DNA from: DATJFQ01 sp035495555
Lineage (GTDB): Bacteria > Acidobacteriota > Vicinamibacteria > Vicinamibacterales > 2-12-FULL-66-21
Assembly: GCA_035495555.1 (NCBI GenBank)
Contig: DATJFQ010000032.1
Span: 1-12,484, forward strand
DNA: 12,484 bases
Direction of reading: 5' to 3'
In this document: positions 6,259-12,484 of the stretch, piece after piece
How the letters are laid out: every line of letters starts with the position of its first letter
Numbering within the stretch: position 1 is the first letter of the stretch
Made by a program: the position numbers and the translations under genes
Notes under the pieces: generated by a model
Database searches by the model: none
The model's input: only the letters and a program-made list of their open reading frames with translations
What the model was told of the DNA's origin: nothing

Positions 6259-7538
6259 CCGTGCAAAAAGTTTTCGTGTTTCTTGCACTGCTCACCCCGG
6301 CGGTGCTCGCGGCGCAAGCGCAACAGCCCGCGCGTGACCAGGGCGTGACGGTGCTTCGGCCCGCGCGCGTGTTTGACGGTGACGTTGTTCACGAGGGGTG
6401 GGCCGTCCGGGTACGCGGCGATCGCATCGAAGCCGCCGGTCCTGCTGCGTCGATGGACTCGACAGGGGCTGCCGTCGTGAACATGCCTGGCACGACGCTG
6501 ACCCCCGGCCTTGTCGAGGCGCACTCGCACGTGCTGCTGCACCCCTACAACGAAACCTCGTGGAACGATCAGGTGCTTCACGAAGGCATCGGCCTGCGGG
6601 TCGCACGTGCGACCAATCATCTGCGCGACACGCTCATGGCGGGGTTCACGCTGATTCGCGATCTGGGAACGGAAGGCGCCGGTTACGCGGACGTCGAGTT
6701 GAAACAGGCGGTAGAGCAGGGCATCATCCCCGGCCCGAGAATGCTCGTGTCGACGCGCGCGATCGTCGCGACCGGCAGCTACGGCCCGAAGGGATTCGCT
6801 CCCGAGTGGCGTGTGCCGCTCGGCGGCGAAGAAGCCGACGGCGATTCCGTGATCCGCGTTGTCCGCGATCAGATCGGGCATGGGGCCGACTGGGTGAAGG
6901 TCTACGCCGACTATCGCTGGGGTGCGCACGGCGAAGCCGAACCGACCTTCTCCGAGCAGGAGATGCGCACCATGGTCGAAACCGCGCGCAGTAGCGGACG
7001 GCCGATGACCGTGCATTCGACCACCGCCGAAGGTATGCGACGCGCCATCATGGCCGGCGTCGAGACCATCGAGCACGGCGACAGCGGCACTCCGGAGGTC
7101 TTCAGGCTGATGAAGGAGCACAACGTGGCGCTCTGCCCGACGCTCGCGGCCGGCGACGCCATCGCGCAGTACGGCGGGTGGAAGAAGGGATCCTCGCCCG
7201 AGCCCGCATCGATCACGCGCAAGCGCGAGAGCTTCAAGGCCGCGCTGGCAGCCGGCGTCACGATCATCAGCGGGAGCGACGTCGGGGTCTTCACCCACGG
7301 CGATAACGCGCGCGAGCTCGATCTGATGGTGGAGTACGGGATGGCGCCAATCGACGCGCTCCGCAGCGCGACGTCAATCGCCACGCGCGTTCTCCACATG
7401 GACAACCGGATCGGCTCGATCAAACCGGGCATGCTGGCCGATCTGGCGGCGTTCGACGGTGATCCCACGCGCGACATCTCCGCCCTGCACCACGTCAGGT
7501 TCGTCATGAAGGGCGGGAAGATCTATCGACCTTACTGA
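6255..7538 (+). CDS. Secreted metal-dependent amidohydrolase, prolidase/imidazolonepropionase-like (COG1228 type)
   Basis: A 427-residue amidohydrolase whose full metal site can be read: H90-x-H92 (VEAHSHVLLH), the probably carboxylated Lys K215 (DWVKVYADY), H254 (MTVHST), H274 (ETIEHGD) and D342 (ISGSDVG). These fit a binuclear TIM-barrel hydrolase. The sequence style matches the Xaa-Pro dipeptidase branch of COG1228. The N-terminus MTVQKVFVFLALLTPAVLAA is a signal peptide, probably cut near QAQ (about residue 23). The start at 6255 is fixed by the signal peptide, by GAGGAG just upstream and by the ATGA overlap with the M14 gene; in-frame extension back to 6129 would read through the M14 gene. 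The two products probably act in sequence on proline-containing peptides, which is inference from the operon. Confidence 0.88.
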   Translation: MTVQKVFVFLALLTPAVLAAQAQQPARDQGVTVLRPARVFDGDVVHEGWAVRVRGDRIEAAGPAASMDSTGAAVVNMPGTTLTPGLVEAHSHVLLHPYNETSWNDQVLHEGIGLRVARATNHLRDTLMAGFTLIRDLGTEGAGYADVELKQAVEQGIIPGPRMLVSTRAIVATGSYGPKGFAPEWRVPLGGEEADGDSVIRVVRDQIGHGADWVKVYADYRWGAHGEAEPTFSEQEMRTMVETARSSGRPMTVHSTTAEGMRRAIMAGVETIEHGDSGTPEVFRLMKEHNVALCPTLAAGDAIAQYGGWKKGSSPEPASITRKRESFKAALAAGVTIISGSDVGVFTHGDNARELDLMVEYGMAPIDALRSATSIATRVLHMDNRIGSIKPGMLADLAAFDGDPTRDISALHHVRFVMKGGKIYRPY

Positions 7539-7691
7539 GTGCGGGATGGATGGCTCGGCGCGAAAAAAAACTGTGGACGAGGACGCGCCTCGCGATTGGC
7601 GGGGCGCCCCGTTCGCGGCCACCCGCAAGCGCGCTCTAGTCCCCCTACATGGCCACCAGAGTTCCAAGCGCTCCTGCGGCGAGAGATTACG
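7539..7691. terminator. Convergent intergenic region with a hairpin; possible weak bidirectional terminator
   Basis: This gap separates the 3' ends of two convergent genes. It holds a 9-bp stem (7585-7593 with 7599-7607, GCGCCTCGC-GATTG-GCGGGGCGC, one T-G wobble). A run of eight A at 7563-7570 is a U8 tract for minus-strand transcripts, but lies about 14 bases beyond the stem, further than usual for an intrinsic terminator. There is no U tract for the plus strand. Confidence 0.3.
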
Positions 7692-9290
7692 TTATGTTTT
7701 TCGACGATAGACGACGCGGCCGTCGATGACGGTGACTTCGACCGTCGCCCTGGCAATCGACTCCGCGGGCATCTTGAAGATGTCGTCTGACAGGATGACG
7801 AGATCCGCGAGCATGCCGTGTTCGAGCGTTCCCTTGCGGTGTTCATCGAACGATGCCCATGCCGCGCCAGAGGTCCACGCGTTGATAGCGGCCGCGAGGG
7901 TGATCTCCTCTGCCGGCACCGTGTGGCGCGAGATGAGTGCGGCTATGCTGGCGAGCGGATCCGGGAGGCCTTCAGGCGCGTTCGTTCCGAACGCCAGGTG
8001 CGCCCCGGCCGCCTGAAGCGAGCGAGCCGGTCGATGCAGCACGTCGAGCGACGGCGCATCGGCACGCGCATCGTCACTGACATTGAGCCGTTCCGACGGA
8101 AACAGGACGGCGAGCCATCGCCCGCGCTTGAACGCGCGAAGATCCGCGGCCTGCACGTCGCGGACGCCCTCCAGCCGATCGCGGCGATCAGCGCTGCGAC
8201 CGGTGTTGACCCGTTCAGCGGACTCGAGCGCCTCGAGTGCGTTGTGCACCGATTCGGCGTCCCCGGCTTCAATCGCGACCTGCCATTTCTGGCGGTCGAT
8301 CTCTGCGACGGTCCGCTGCAAATCGGCGACCGATGCGGCACCGCGGACGTAGGCCACGCCGGCCTTGATTGACGGGTCGTCGGGAAAGTGCGTTGCGAGG
8401 CTCTCGAGTCTGGCGCTCGCGTCCTCTCCGGAAGAGACCGTAATGCCGAGATATATGCGCACGTCTTCGTGCGCGCGCGTGTCCGTGCGCAGGTCCTTGT
8501 AGAAGTCGAGGTCGGGCATCTGCTCGACGAAATCATGGACGCTGGTGATGCCGTGGCGCGGCGCCTCATCGAGCGCCGCGGCGAGCGCTTCCGCGCGATC
8601 ATCGCGCGATGGCGCTGGAATGGCGTTGCGCACCAGGGCCACCGCGGCGCCCCGCAGCACGCCCGTCGGATCGCCGCGGCGGTCGCGGGCGATGTCGCTC
8701 GCTTCGATTCGGCTCTTGCGTGTGATGTTCGCGGCGCGCAGCGCGGCGGAGTTGACCCAGGCGACCGTCCTGTCCTGCGACAGGACCACCACCGGACGAT
8801 CGGCGACGACCGCGTCGAGTTGTGCCTTCGTGGCATCCGCAAAGGAATCCTGCGTCCAGCCGTGTCCCGTGATCCAGGGCGCTTCGGGGTGTGCATCGGC
8901 CCAGCCGGCGATCCGCTGCTGCACGTCCTCGACGGTCGCGGCGCCCGTGAGGTTGACCTGCTGCTGCAATAACCCCGCGGCAATCAGCGACGCGTGCGCG
9001 TCATTGAAGCCCGGCAGCACCGCGCCGCCGTTCGCGTCGATGACCTCTGTCTGCGGGCGGCGATACCGCAGTACGTCGCGGTCGCTCCCGACGCGCAGGA
9101 TCGTGTTGCCGCGTACGGCAATCGCCTGCGCCATCGTGCCGTGTGCGTCGGCGGTGTAGACGTGCGCGTTGTGGATGATGAGATCGACGGGGCCCGAATT
9201 GTCGTCGCGCTGGGCGCCGACGATGAGCCCGGCGATCAGGGTCGCGGACACGATCGCGACGACAACGTATGTGGTAAGGCGCGCGGCCAT
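7692..9290 (-). CDS. Membrane-anchored YtcJ-like amidohydrolase lacking most metal ligands (probable pseudoenzyme)
   Basis: An intact 532-residue ORF with the architecture of the YtcJ/amidohydrolase_3 family (COG1574). Residues 7-26 form a hydrophobic anchor or signal. Family scaffold is well kept: IIHNAHVYTAD, VLPGFNDAH at 91-99, WVNSAALRAANI, HLAFGTNAPEGLPDPL at 431-446, and the C-terminal KGTLEHGMLADLVIL. The metal site is not. HxH is H99-A-S101, the HAIGD histidine is E341, the RIEH histidine is G375, and the GSD aspartate is N437. The strand-4 Lys region (about 310-318) is unrecognisable, and the segment after it is shorter than usual. The start at 9290 has a strong GGAGG four bases upstream. 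Hydrolytic activity is unlikely. A binding, regulatory or structural role, or early decay before frame loss, is possible. Confidence 0.85.
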   Translation of the reverse strand: MAARLTTYVVVAIVSATLIAGLIVGAQRDDNSGPVDLIIHNAHVYTADAHGTMAQAIAVRGNTILRVGSDRDVLRYRRPQTEVIDANGGAVLPGFNDAHASLIAAGLLQQQVNLTGAATVEDVQQRIAGWADAHPEAPWITGHGWTQDSFADATKAQLDAVVADRPVVVLSQDRTVAWVNSAALRAANITRKSRIEASDIARDRRGDPTGVLRGAAVALVRNAIPAPSRDDRAEALAAALDEAPRHGITSVHDFVEQMPDLDFYKDLRTDTRAHEDVRIYLGITVSSGEDASARLESLATHFPDDPSIKAGVAYVRGAASVADLQRTVAEIDRQKWQVAIEAGDAESVHNALEALESAERVNTGRSADRRDRLEGVRDVQAADLRAFKRGRWLAVLFPSERLNVSDDARADAPSLDVLHRPARSLQAAGAHLAFGTNAPEGLPDPLASIAALISRHTVPAEEITLAAAINAWTSGAAWASFDEHRKGTLEHGMLADLVILSDDIFKMPAESIARATVEVTVIDGRVVYRRKT

Positions 9291-9371
9291 GCCCCCTCCC
9301 CGGAGAAGGCATTCTACCCCGTTTAGAATCTGACAGGCGCGGTCGATTCAGGGCGCCGTTGGAGGCACACA
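9291..9371. promoter_or_regulatory. Divergent promoter with palindrome ATTCTA-N7-TAGAAT
   Basis: This 81-bp region separates two divergent genes. At 9311-9316 and 9324-9329 is a perfect inverted repeat, ATTCTA-ccccgtt-TAGAAT. Each half reads TAGAAT in its own direction, a five-of-six match to the -10 consensus. The minus-strand copy would start a transcript about 13-14 bases before the ATG at 9290, and the plus-strand copy about 36 bases before the GTG at 9372. Both genes have good SDs (GGAGG at 9361-9365 for the plus gene). It may be two back-to-back promoters, a repressor operator, or both. Confidence 0.5.
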
Positions 9372-10313
9372 GTGCGCATCGGGATACTCGGCTCGGGTGC
9401 GGTAGGCGGCTATTACGGCGCGCGGCTCGCGCGCGCGGGGCACGACGTCGTGTTCATCGCGCGAGGTGCGCATCTCGAAGCGATCCGGGCGCGCGGGCTG
9501 GAAATCCGCAGCCCGCTCGGCGATTTCGTGGCGAACGCCGCAGCGGAAGAACACACCGATCGAGTCGGCCCGGTCGACCTCGTCATCGTTGCCGTCAAGG
9601 CGTACGACAACACATCGGCTCTACCGATGATCCGTCCGCTCCTCGGGACGCACACGGCTGTGCTTACGCTGCAGAACGGCGTCGACAGCGCGTCGGATGT
9701 CGCGGCGGTCGCCACCGAAGCCCGGACGCTCGGCGGCACCACGTACATCGCGACTGCGCTCGAGGCGCCTGGCCTCATCGTGCAGACCGGCACCCATCGT
9801 CGCGTGGTGTTCGGGGAGGTCTTCGGCGAGCTGCCGCGACTGTCGGACCGCGTCCGGCGCATTCAGTCGGCGATGCTCGATGCGGACATCCAGGCCGAAG
9901 CTGTCGCCGATGCGCGGGTTCCGATCTGGGAGAAGTTCATCCTCCTCGCGTCGGTTGCCGGTTTCTGCGGCGCTTCACGCCTGCCGATCGGGCCGCTCTG
10001 GGCCGACCCGGTGACGCGCGCGTGTTTCATCGACGCCTGCCGCGAGGTCGAGCGCGTCGCGCGCGCAGAAGGGGTGCCCGTAGCCGCTGACGTCATCGAG
10101 CGTATTCCTGCGTACGTCGACAGCATCCCGGGAACGATGCGCGCGTCGCTGCTGATCGATTTGTCGCAAGGCAAACGCATCGAGGTGGAAGCGCTGCAGG
10201 GAGCGGTGGTGCGCCGCGGCCAGCGCGCCGGGGTCCCGACGCCAATTATGTCGACGCTCTATGCCGTGCTGAAGCCGCATGCAGCCGGCGGCGGGGTACT
10301 CATGCCGCCGTGA
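9372..10313 (+). CDS. Ketopantoate reductase (ApbA/PanE) family oxidoreductase
   Basis: A 313-residue NAD(P)H-dependent 2-oxoacid reductase. It opens with the Rossmann loop MRIGILGSGAVGGYYG (GxGxxG), then shows VAVKAY with conserved K76, LTLQNGV at 99-104, the catalytic lysine K188 (WEKF), and S259 with E271 (GKRIEVEAL), matching substrate-binding positions of E. coli PanE. The start is a GTG with GGAGG six bases upstream, and the Rossmann strand begins at residue 2, so it is well fixed. Family members make pantoate for coenzyme A. However, the Asn four residues after the catalytic Lys in PanE is Leu here (L192), and the segment LLASVAGFCGASRLPIG fits the large group of non-housekeeping paralogues. 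Another 2-oxoacid substrate is therefore possible, and I do not assign panE. No pantothenate genes are nearby. Confidence 0.85.
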   Translation: MRIGILGSGAVGGYYGARLARAGHDVVFIARGAHLEAIRARGLEIRSPLGDFVANAAAEEHTDRVGPVDLVIVAVKAYDNTSALPMIRPLLGTHTAVLTLQNGVDSASDVAAVATEARTLGGTTYIATALEAPGLIVQTGTHRRVVFGEVFGELPRLSDRVRRIQSAMLDADIQAEAVADARVPIWEKFILLASVAGFCGASRLPIGPLWADPVTRACFIDACREVERVARAEGVPVAADVIERIPAYVDSIPGTMRASLLIDLSQGKRIEVEALQGAVVRRGQRAGVPTPIMSTLYAVLKPHAAGGGVLMPP

Positions 10314-10324
10314 AGAGGACAGCC

Positions 10325-10349
10325 GCGGAACGGTGAGTATCCCTTCCGC
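10325..10349. terminator. Small hairpin between convergent genes
   Basis: GCGGAA (10325-10330) and TTCCGC (10344-10349) form a perfect 6-bp stem with a 13-base loop in the 42-bp gap between the ketopantoate-reductase-family gene and the cysteine dioxygenase gene. No U tract follows on either strand, so it is only a weak candidate for a shared terminator. Confidence 0.25.
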
Positions 10350-10355
10350 TCGCCA

Positions 10356-10922
10356 TCATTCATGAAACGACAGGGCTTTGCGCACCTTCCGCCAGGCGCC
10401 GTCGGCCTGCGGTTCGAACACATGGCAGTGCGTCATGTCGCCGCCGTAGACGTGCAGCGTGACCGACGGTGAATCATCGAGATTCCCGAGCGTGTGGTAC
10501 TCGAACGGAGGAATGAGGCAGCCGGCAGCGCCCCGCCCGGCCTTGACGCAATTCTGCCGCTCGAACCGGAAACCCTTTTCATCTTCCGACAGCAGATCGT
10601 ACTGCGCGACCTCCATCGTCCCGTCCATCACGCATTCCACGCACCAGATACCGGCATGATCGTGGAGCGCTGTTTTCTGACCCGGTCCCCACGTCATCAC
10701 GACCATCGAATAGCGGCCCTGCGGGTCCCTATACAGAAGACGACGCGCGTAGGTATCCGTGCGCGGCTGGCGCATGCCCGCCGGGACGTCGAGCGTGCCG
10801 CTGCGGAGACCGTCCTGCAGCGTGTGCTTGACCGCCTCGGTCAGCCGGGTGAGCGGCTGCAGCGTGACCGCTTCGTCCAGCCGCTGGCGAACGTCGTCGT
10901 TCAGAAGTGCCGAATCGCTCAC
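10356..10922 (-). CDS. Cysteine dioxygenase family protein (type I, cupin)
   Basis: A 188-residue cupin iron enzyme expected to oxidise L-cysteine to cysteine sulfinate with O2 in the cytosol. The iron triad is H87-x-H89 (LHDHAG) and H143 (FEYHTLG). R60 in TYARRL fits the carboxylate-binding Arg60 of mammalian CDO, favouring cysteine over 3-mercaptopropionate (Gln type). The Ser-His-Tyr triad appears as T155-x-H157-x-Y159 (TLHVY). C94 sits five residues after the second His, the spacing of the crosslinking Cys93 in mammals; many bacterial CDOs have Gly there. The start is the GTG at 10922, overlapping the previous stop as GTGA with GGAGG four bases before it. An in-frame ATG at 11036 would lie deep in the upstream gene and encodes no family sequence. 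It is translationally coupled to the persulfide dioxygenase gene. Confidence 0.9.
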   Translation of the reverse strand: MSDSALLNDDVRQRLDEAVTLQPLTRLTEAVKHTLQDGLRSGTLDVPAGMRQPRTDTYARRLLYRDPQGRYSMVVMTWGPGQKTALHDHAGIWCVECVMDGTMEVAQYDLLSEDEKGFRFERQNCVKAGRGAAGCLIPPFEYHTLGNLDDSPSVTLHVYGGDMTHCHVFEPQADGAWRKVRKALSFHE

Positions 10923-12283
10923 GTGGCCTCCAGCGTGCGAAACGCGGACATGCCGCCCTCGATGTTGACAATCGCAGCCACACCCTCGCGTTCGAGGATG
11001 CTTGCCGCCAGACTGGAACGATAGCCAGCCTCGCACATCGTCGCGATAGCCCCGCCCCGCGGCACGTCGTCAATCCGCGAGCGCAATTCGCCGAGCGGGA
11101 TGTTGATTGCACCCTCGATGTGCCCGGCCAGAAATTCTTTCGGCGTGCGGACGTCGACGAGCGTCAGAGGCTCGTGCGACTCACGCGCGATCTTCAAATC
11201 GGATGGCGACCTCACGCTCAGCGTAGCCACCGGGAGTGCGGCGTCCTTCCAGGCATCGAAGCCGCCGGCGACGTGGCCTTCGATGCGATCCAGACCGACA
11301 CGGAGCAACTGCATTGCCGCTTCTTGCGCCTCGGACGGCGCTGCAGCGAGCAGAATCATCGGCTCGTCGGGTTGGAGAACCCACCCGGCCCAGTACCCCA
11401 CCTTGCTTCCGTAGCCGAGGTTCAGCGCACCGTAAGGATGCTCGGCGGCGAACGCGTCGGGCGCCCGTAGATCGATGATCAGCACCCCGTCGGCCGCCAG
11501 CGCGGCTGCGGCAGCGGGCTTGATCGCGGGGACGGGGCGAGGCCCCTTGGCCAGGCCCAGCACAGGAGCCCCTTCCTGATTCACGCGCTTCATGCGGGCG
11601 AAGTACGGGGGCGTATCCGGCAGATCGCCGAGCACGGCGCTCACGAACGCGTTTTCGCTCGAGAACTGGAGCATCGGATTCTGCCGTCGCTCGATGCCGA
11701 TCGTGGACGACGGCTCCTGTCCGATACCGGCGCCGCACAGCGATCCGGACCCATGGCCCGGGTGCACTTCGATATCGTCGTCCAGCGTCGAGAGGCGCTG
11801 TACCGATGCATACAGGTCGTGGGCGAGGCGCTTCGTTTGTTCGGTCCCGAGCAGATCGGGGCGGCCGACTGCGCCCACGAACAGGAAATCGCCGGTGAAG
11901 AGCCGCGACGGCTTGCCGGGAGTGACTGCGAGGATCGAAATATGTTCGGGGGTGTGACCCGGCGTGTGCAGAAACGTCAGCCTGACGTCTCCGATCACGA
12001 GCTCTTCGCCGTCTCTGACCTCGTGGTTGTCGTAGTGCAACGCGGATCCCGGACCGCAGATGACACGGACGCCGGCCGACGCGAGTTCATGCGCGCCAGA
12101 GACGAAATCGGCGTGGACGTGGGTCTCGATCGCGGCCACGAGCGTCACGCCATGCTGTCGTGCGGCTTCGAGATACACGGCCGCGTCGCGTCGCGGATCG
12201 ATGACGATCCCTTCGCGCGTGCGGTCGCACGCGATCAGGAACGACGCTTGTGCGAGGCCTTCATCGTAGAAGCGTAGAAACAT
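10919..12283 (-). CDS. CstB-like persulfide dioxygenase-rhodanese fusion (MBL fold plus two rhodanese domains)
   Basis: A 454-residue three-domain sulfur enzyme, about the size of S. aureus CstB. Domain 1 (about 1-210) is an ETHE1-type persulfide dioxygenase: THVHAD at 54-59, HTPGHTPEH at 106-114, FTGDFLF with D132, and VHPGHGSGS at 173-181. The likely iron ligands are H55, H110 and D132. Domain 2 (about 250-352) is a rhodanese fold without a catalytic Cys (LLAAAPSEAQ at 311-320), a pseudo-rhodanese as in CstB. Domain 3 (about 357-454) is an active rhodanese with C417 in the loop CEAGYRS. Expected chemistry is oxidation of low-molecular-weight persulfides to sulfite and transfer of sulfane sulfur to give thiosulfate. 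The ATG at 12283 starts MFLRFYDEG, the usual family N-terminus; extension to 12436 adds only unconserved sequence through a repeat. No strong SD is seen. It is coupled by GTGA to cysteine dioxygenase. Confidence 0.9.
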   Translation of the reverse strand: MFLRFYDEGLAQASFLIACDRTREGIVIDPRRDAAVYLEAARQHGVTLVAAIETHVHADFVSGAHELASAGVRVICGPGSALHYDNHEVRDGEELVIGDVRLTFLHTPGHTPEHISILAVTPGKPSRLFTGDFLFVGAVGRPDLLGTEQTKRLAHDLYASVQRLSTLDDDIEVHPGHGSGSLCGAGIGQEPSSTIGIERRQNPMLQFSSENAFVSAVLGDLPDTPPYFARMKRVNQEGAPVLGLAKGPRPVPAIKPAAAAALAADGVLIIDLRAPDAFAAEHPYGALNLGYGSKVGYWAGWVLQPDEPMILLAAAPSEAQEAAMQLLRVGLDRIEGHVAGGFDAWKDAALPVATLSVRSPSDLKIARESHEPLTLVDVRTPKEFLAGHIEGAINIPLGELRSRIDDVPRGGAIATMCEAGYRSSLAASILEREGVAAIVNIEGGMSAFRTLEAT

Positions 12284-12296
12284 GGCAGCACACTTT

Positions 12297-12327
12297 CGGA
12301 CGACGGGGGACGGACGACGGACAACGG
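12297..12327. repeat. Imperfect heptad repeat (CGGACGA)x4
   Basis: Four in-register 7-bp units on the plus strand: CGGACGA, CGGGGGA, CGGACGA, CGGACAA, followed by CGG. It lies 13 bp upstream of the ATG of the persulfide dioxygenase gene, within the 47-bp gap to the next minus-strand gene. The period matches the RGAAGTC arrays at the other end of the window, but the sequence differs. Confidence 0.65.
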
Positions 12328-12330
12328 TTC

Positions 12331-12484
12331 TCAGGTTAGCCGATACGCCGAAGCAACTGGACGAAGCGGACGATCGAACCACAGCGGGCGCCGCAGCCCG
12401 CCCGGACCGGGCGCGGGCCGCGTGTTCCGCATCCATTCTTTATACGCCTCATGCGCCAGGTCGGTGTCGACCTCGATGTCGCCG
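12331..12484 (-). CDS. C-terminal fragment of an unrecognised protein (5' part beyond window)
   Basis: An open minus-strand frame enters from the window edge and stops at 12333-12331 (TGA), giving 50 codons. It begins GDIEVDTDLAHEAYKEWMRN, continues through a Pro/Gly/Arg-rich stretch and ends ASAYRLT. The amphipathic, well-mixed composition and usual high-GC third positions make it look like the real end of a gene. I do not recognise the family from the tail alone. It is co-directional with the persulfide dioxygenase gene 47 bp downstream and may belong to the same transcription unit. Confidence 0.55.
   Translation of the reverse strand, partial: GDIEVDTDLAHEAYKEWMRNTRPAPGPGGLRRPLWFDRPLRPVASAYRLT

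Noticed and set aside
5188..6288. A 366-codon minus-strand ORF over the M14 peptidase gene
   Set aside because: It is a composition artefact opposite a gene with a signal peptide and a complete zinc site; no recognisable motif in its own translation.
6084..7298. A 404-codon minus-strand ORF over the prolidase-type amidohydrolase, and a similar 338-codon plus-strand ORF at 3812-4828 over the Rieske gene
   Set aside because: Both oppose genes with complete catalytic motifs and show only Arg-rich translations.
7539..7790. An 83-codon plus-strand ORF after the prolidase-type amidohydrolase
   Set aside because: It runs from the intergenic gap into the 3' end of the opposing gene, has no SD or recognisable motif, and looks like random open frame.
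12284..12436. N-terminal extension of the persulfide dioxygenase and of its ORF through the repeat
   Set aside because: It would overlap the end of the upstream gene and read through the heptad repeat; the family N-terminus starts at the ATG at 12283.

Overview
The window is GC-rich, densely coded bacterial DNA with twelve protein genes on both strands and no RNA genes. Long antisense ORFs mirror the real genes, as expected at high GC. The gene mix fits a soil or sediment heterotroph: secreted peptidases and amidohydrolases, a Rieske oxygenase beside a GcvT-like protein, a CstB-like sulfur enzyme, and a small four-helix-bundle gene in heptad repeats. Acidobacteriota (Vicinamibacteria-like) or Gemmatimonadota are plausible sources, but no marker gene proves this.

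Layout. Bases 1-2271 (minus strand) hold two tandem phytoene-dehydrogenase-like FAD oxidoreductases, the first cut by the window edge. Between them sits a ~500 bp cassette: one four-helix-bundle (S23/Avd-like) gene enclosed by inverted arrays of the heptad RGAAGTC. Bases 2465-4816 hold a standalone GcvT/aminomethyltransferase-like gene (plus) and, convergent with it, a Rieske oxygenase (minus) with the bridging-Glu active site of quaternary-ammonium oxygenases. With the FAD enzymes these look like a demethylation gene set; no electron-transfer reductase is visible. Bases 4885-7538 (plus) form a two-gene operon with an ATGA overlap: a secreted M14 metallocarboxypeptidase and a secreted prolidase-type amidohydrolase, a plausible peptide-scavenging pair. 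Bases 7692-9290 (minus) encode a membrane-anchored YtcJ-type amidohydrolase that has lost most of its metal ligands, probably a pseudoenzyme. A ketopantoate-reductase-family gene (9372-10313, plus) diverges from it across a short promoter region containing a palindrome made of two opposed TAGAAT boxes. Bases 10356-12283 (minus) form a sulfur operon: a CstB-like persulfide dioxygenase/pseudo-rhodanese/rhodanese fusion, then an overlapping cysteine dioxygenase. The window ends in the C-terminal 50 codons of an unrecognised minus-strand gene.

The points most worth a second look are the heptad-flanked four-helix-bundle cassette, the intact but active-site-stripped amidohydrolase, the persulfide dioxygenase-cysteine dioxygenase operon (whose CDO has a Cys at the eukaryotic crosslink position), and probable leaderless starts with -10 boxes 5-8 nt before the ATG.
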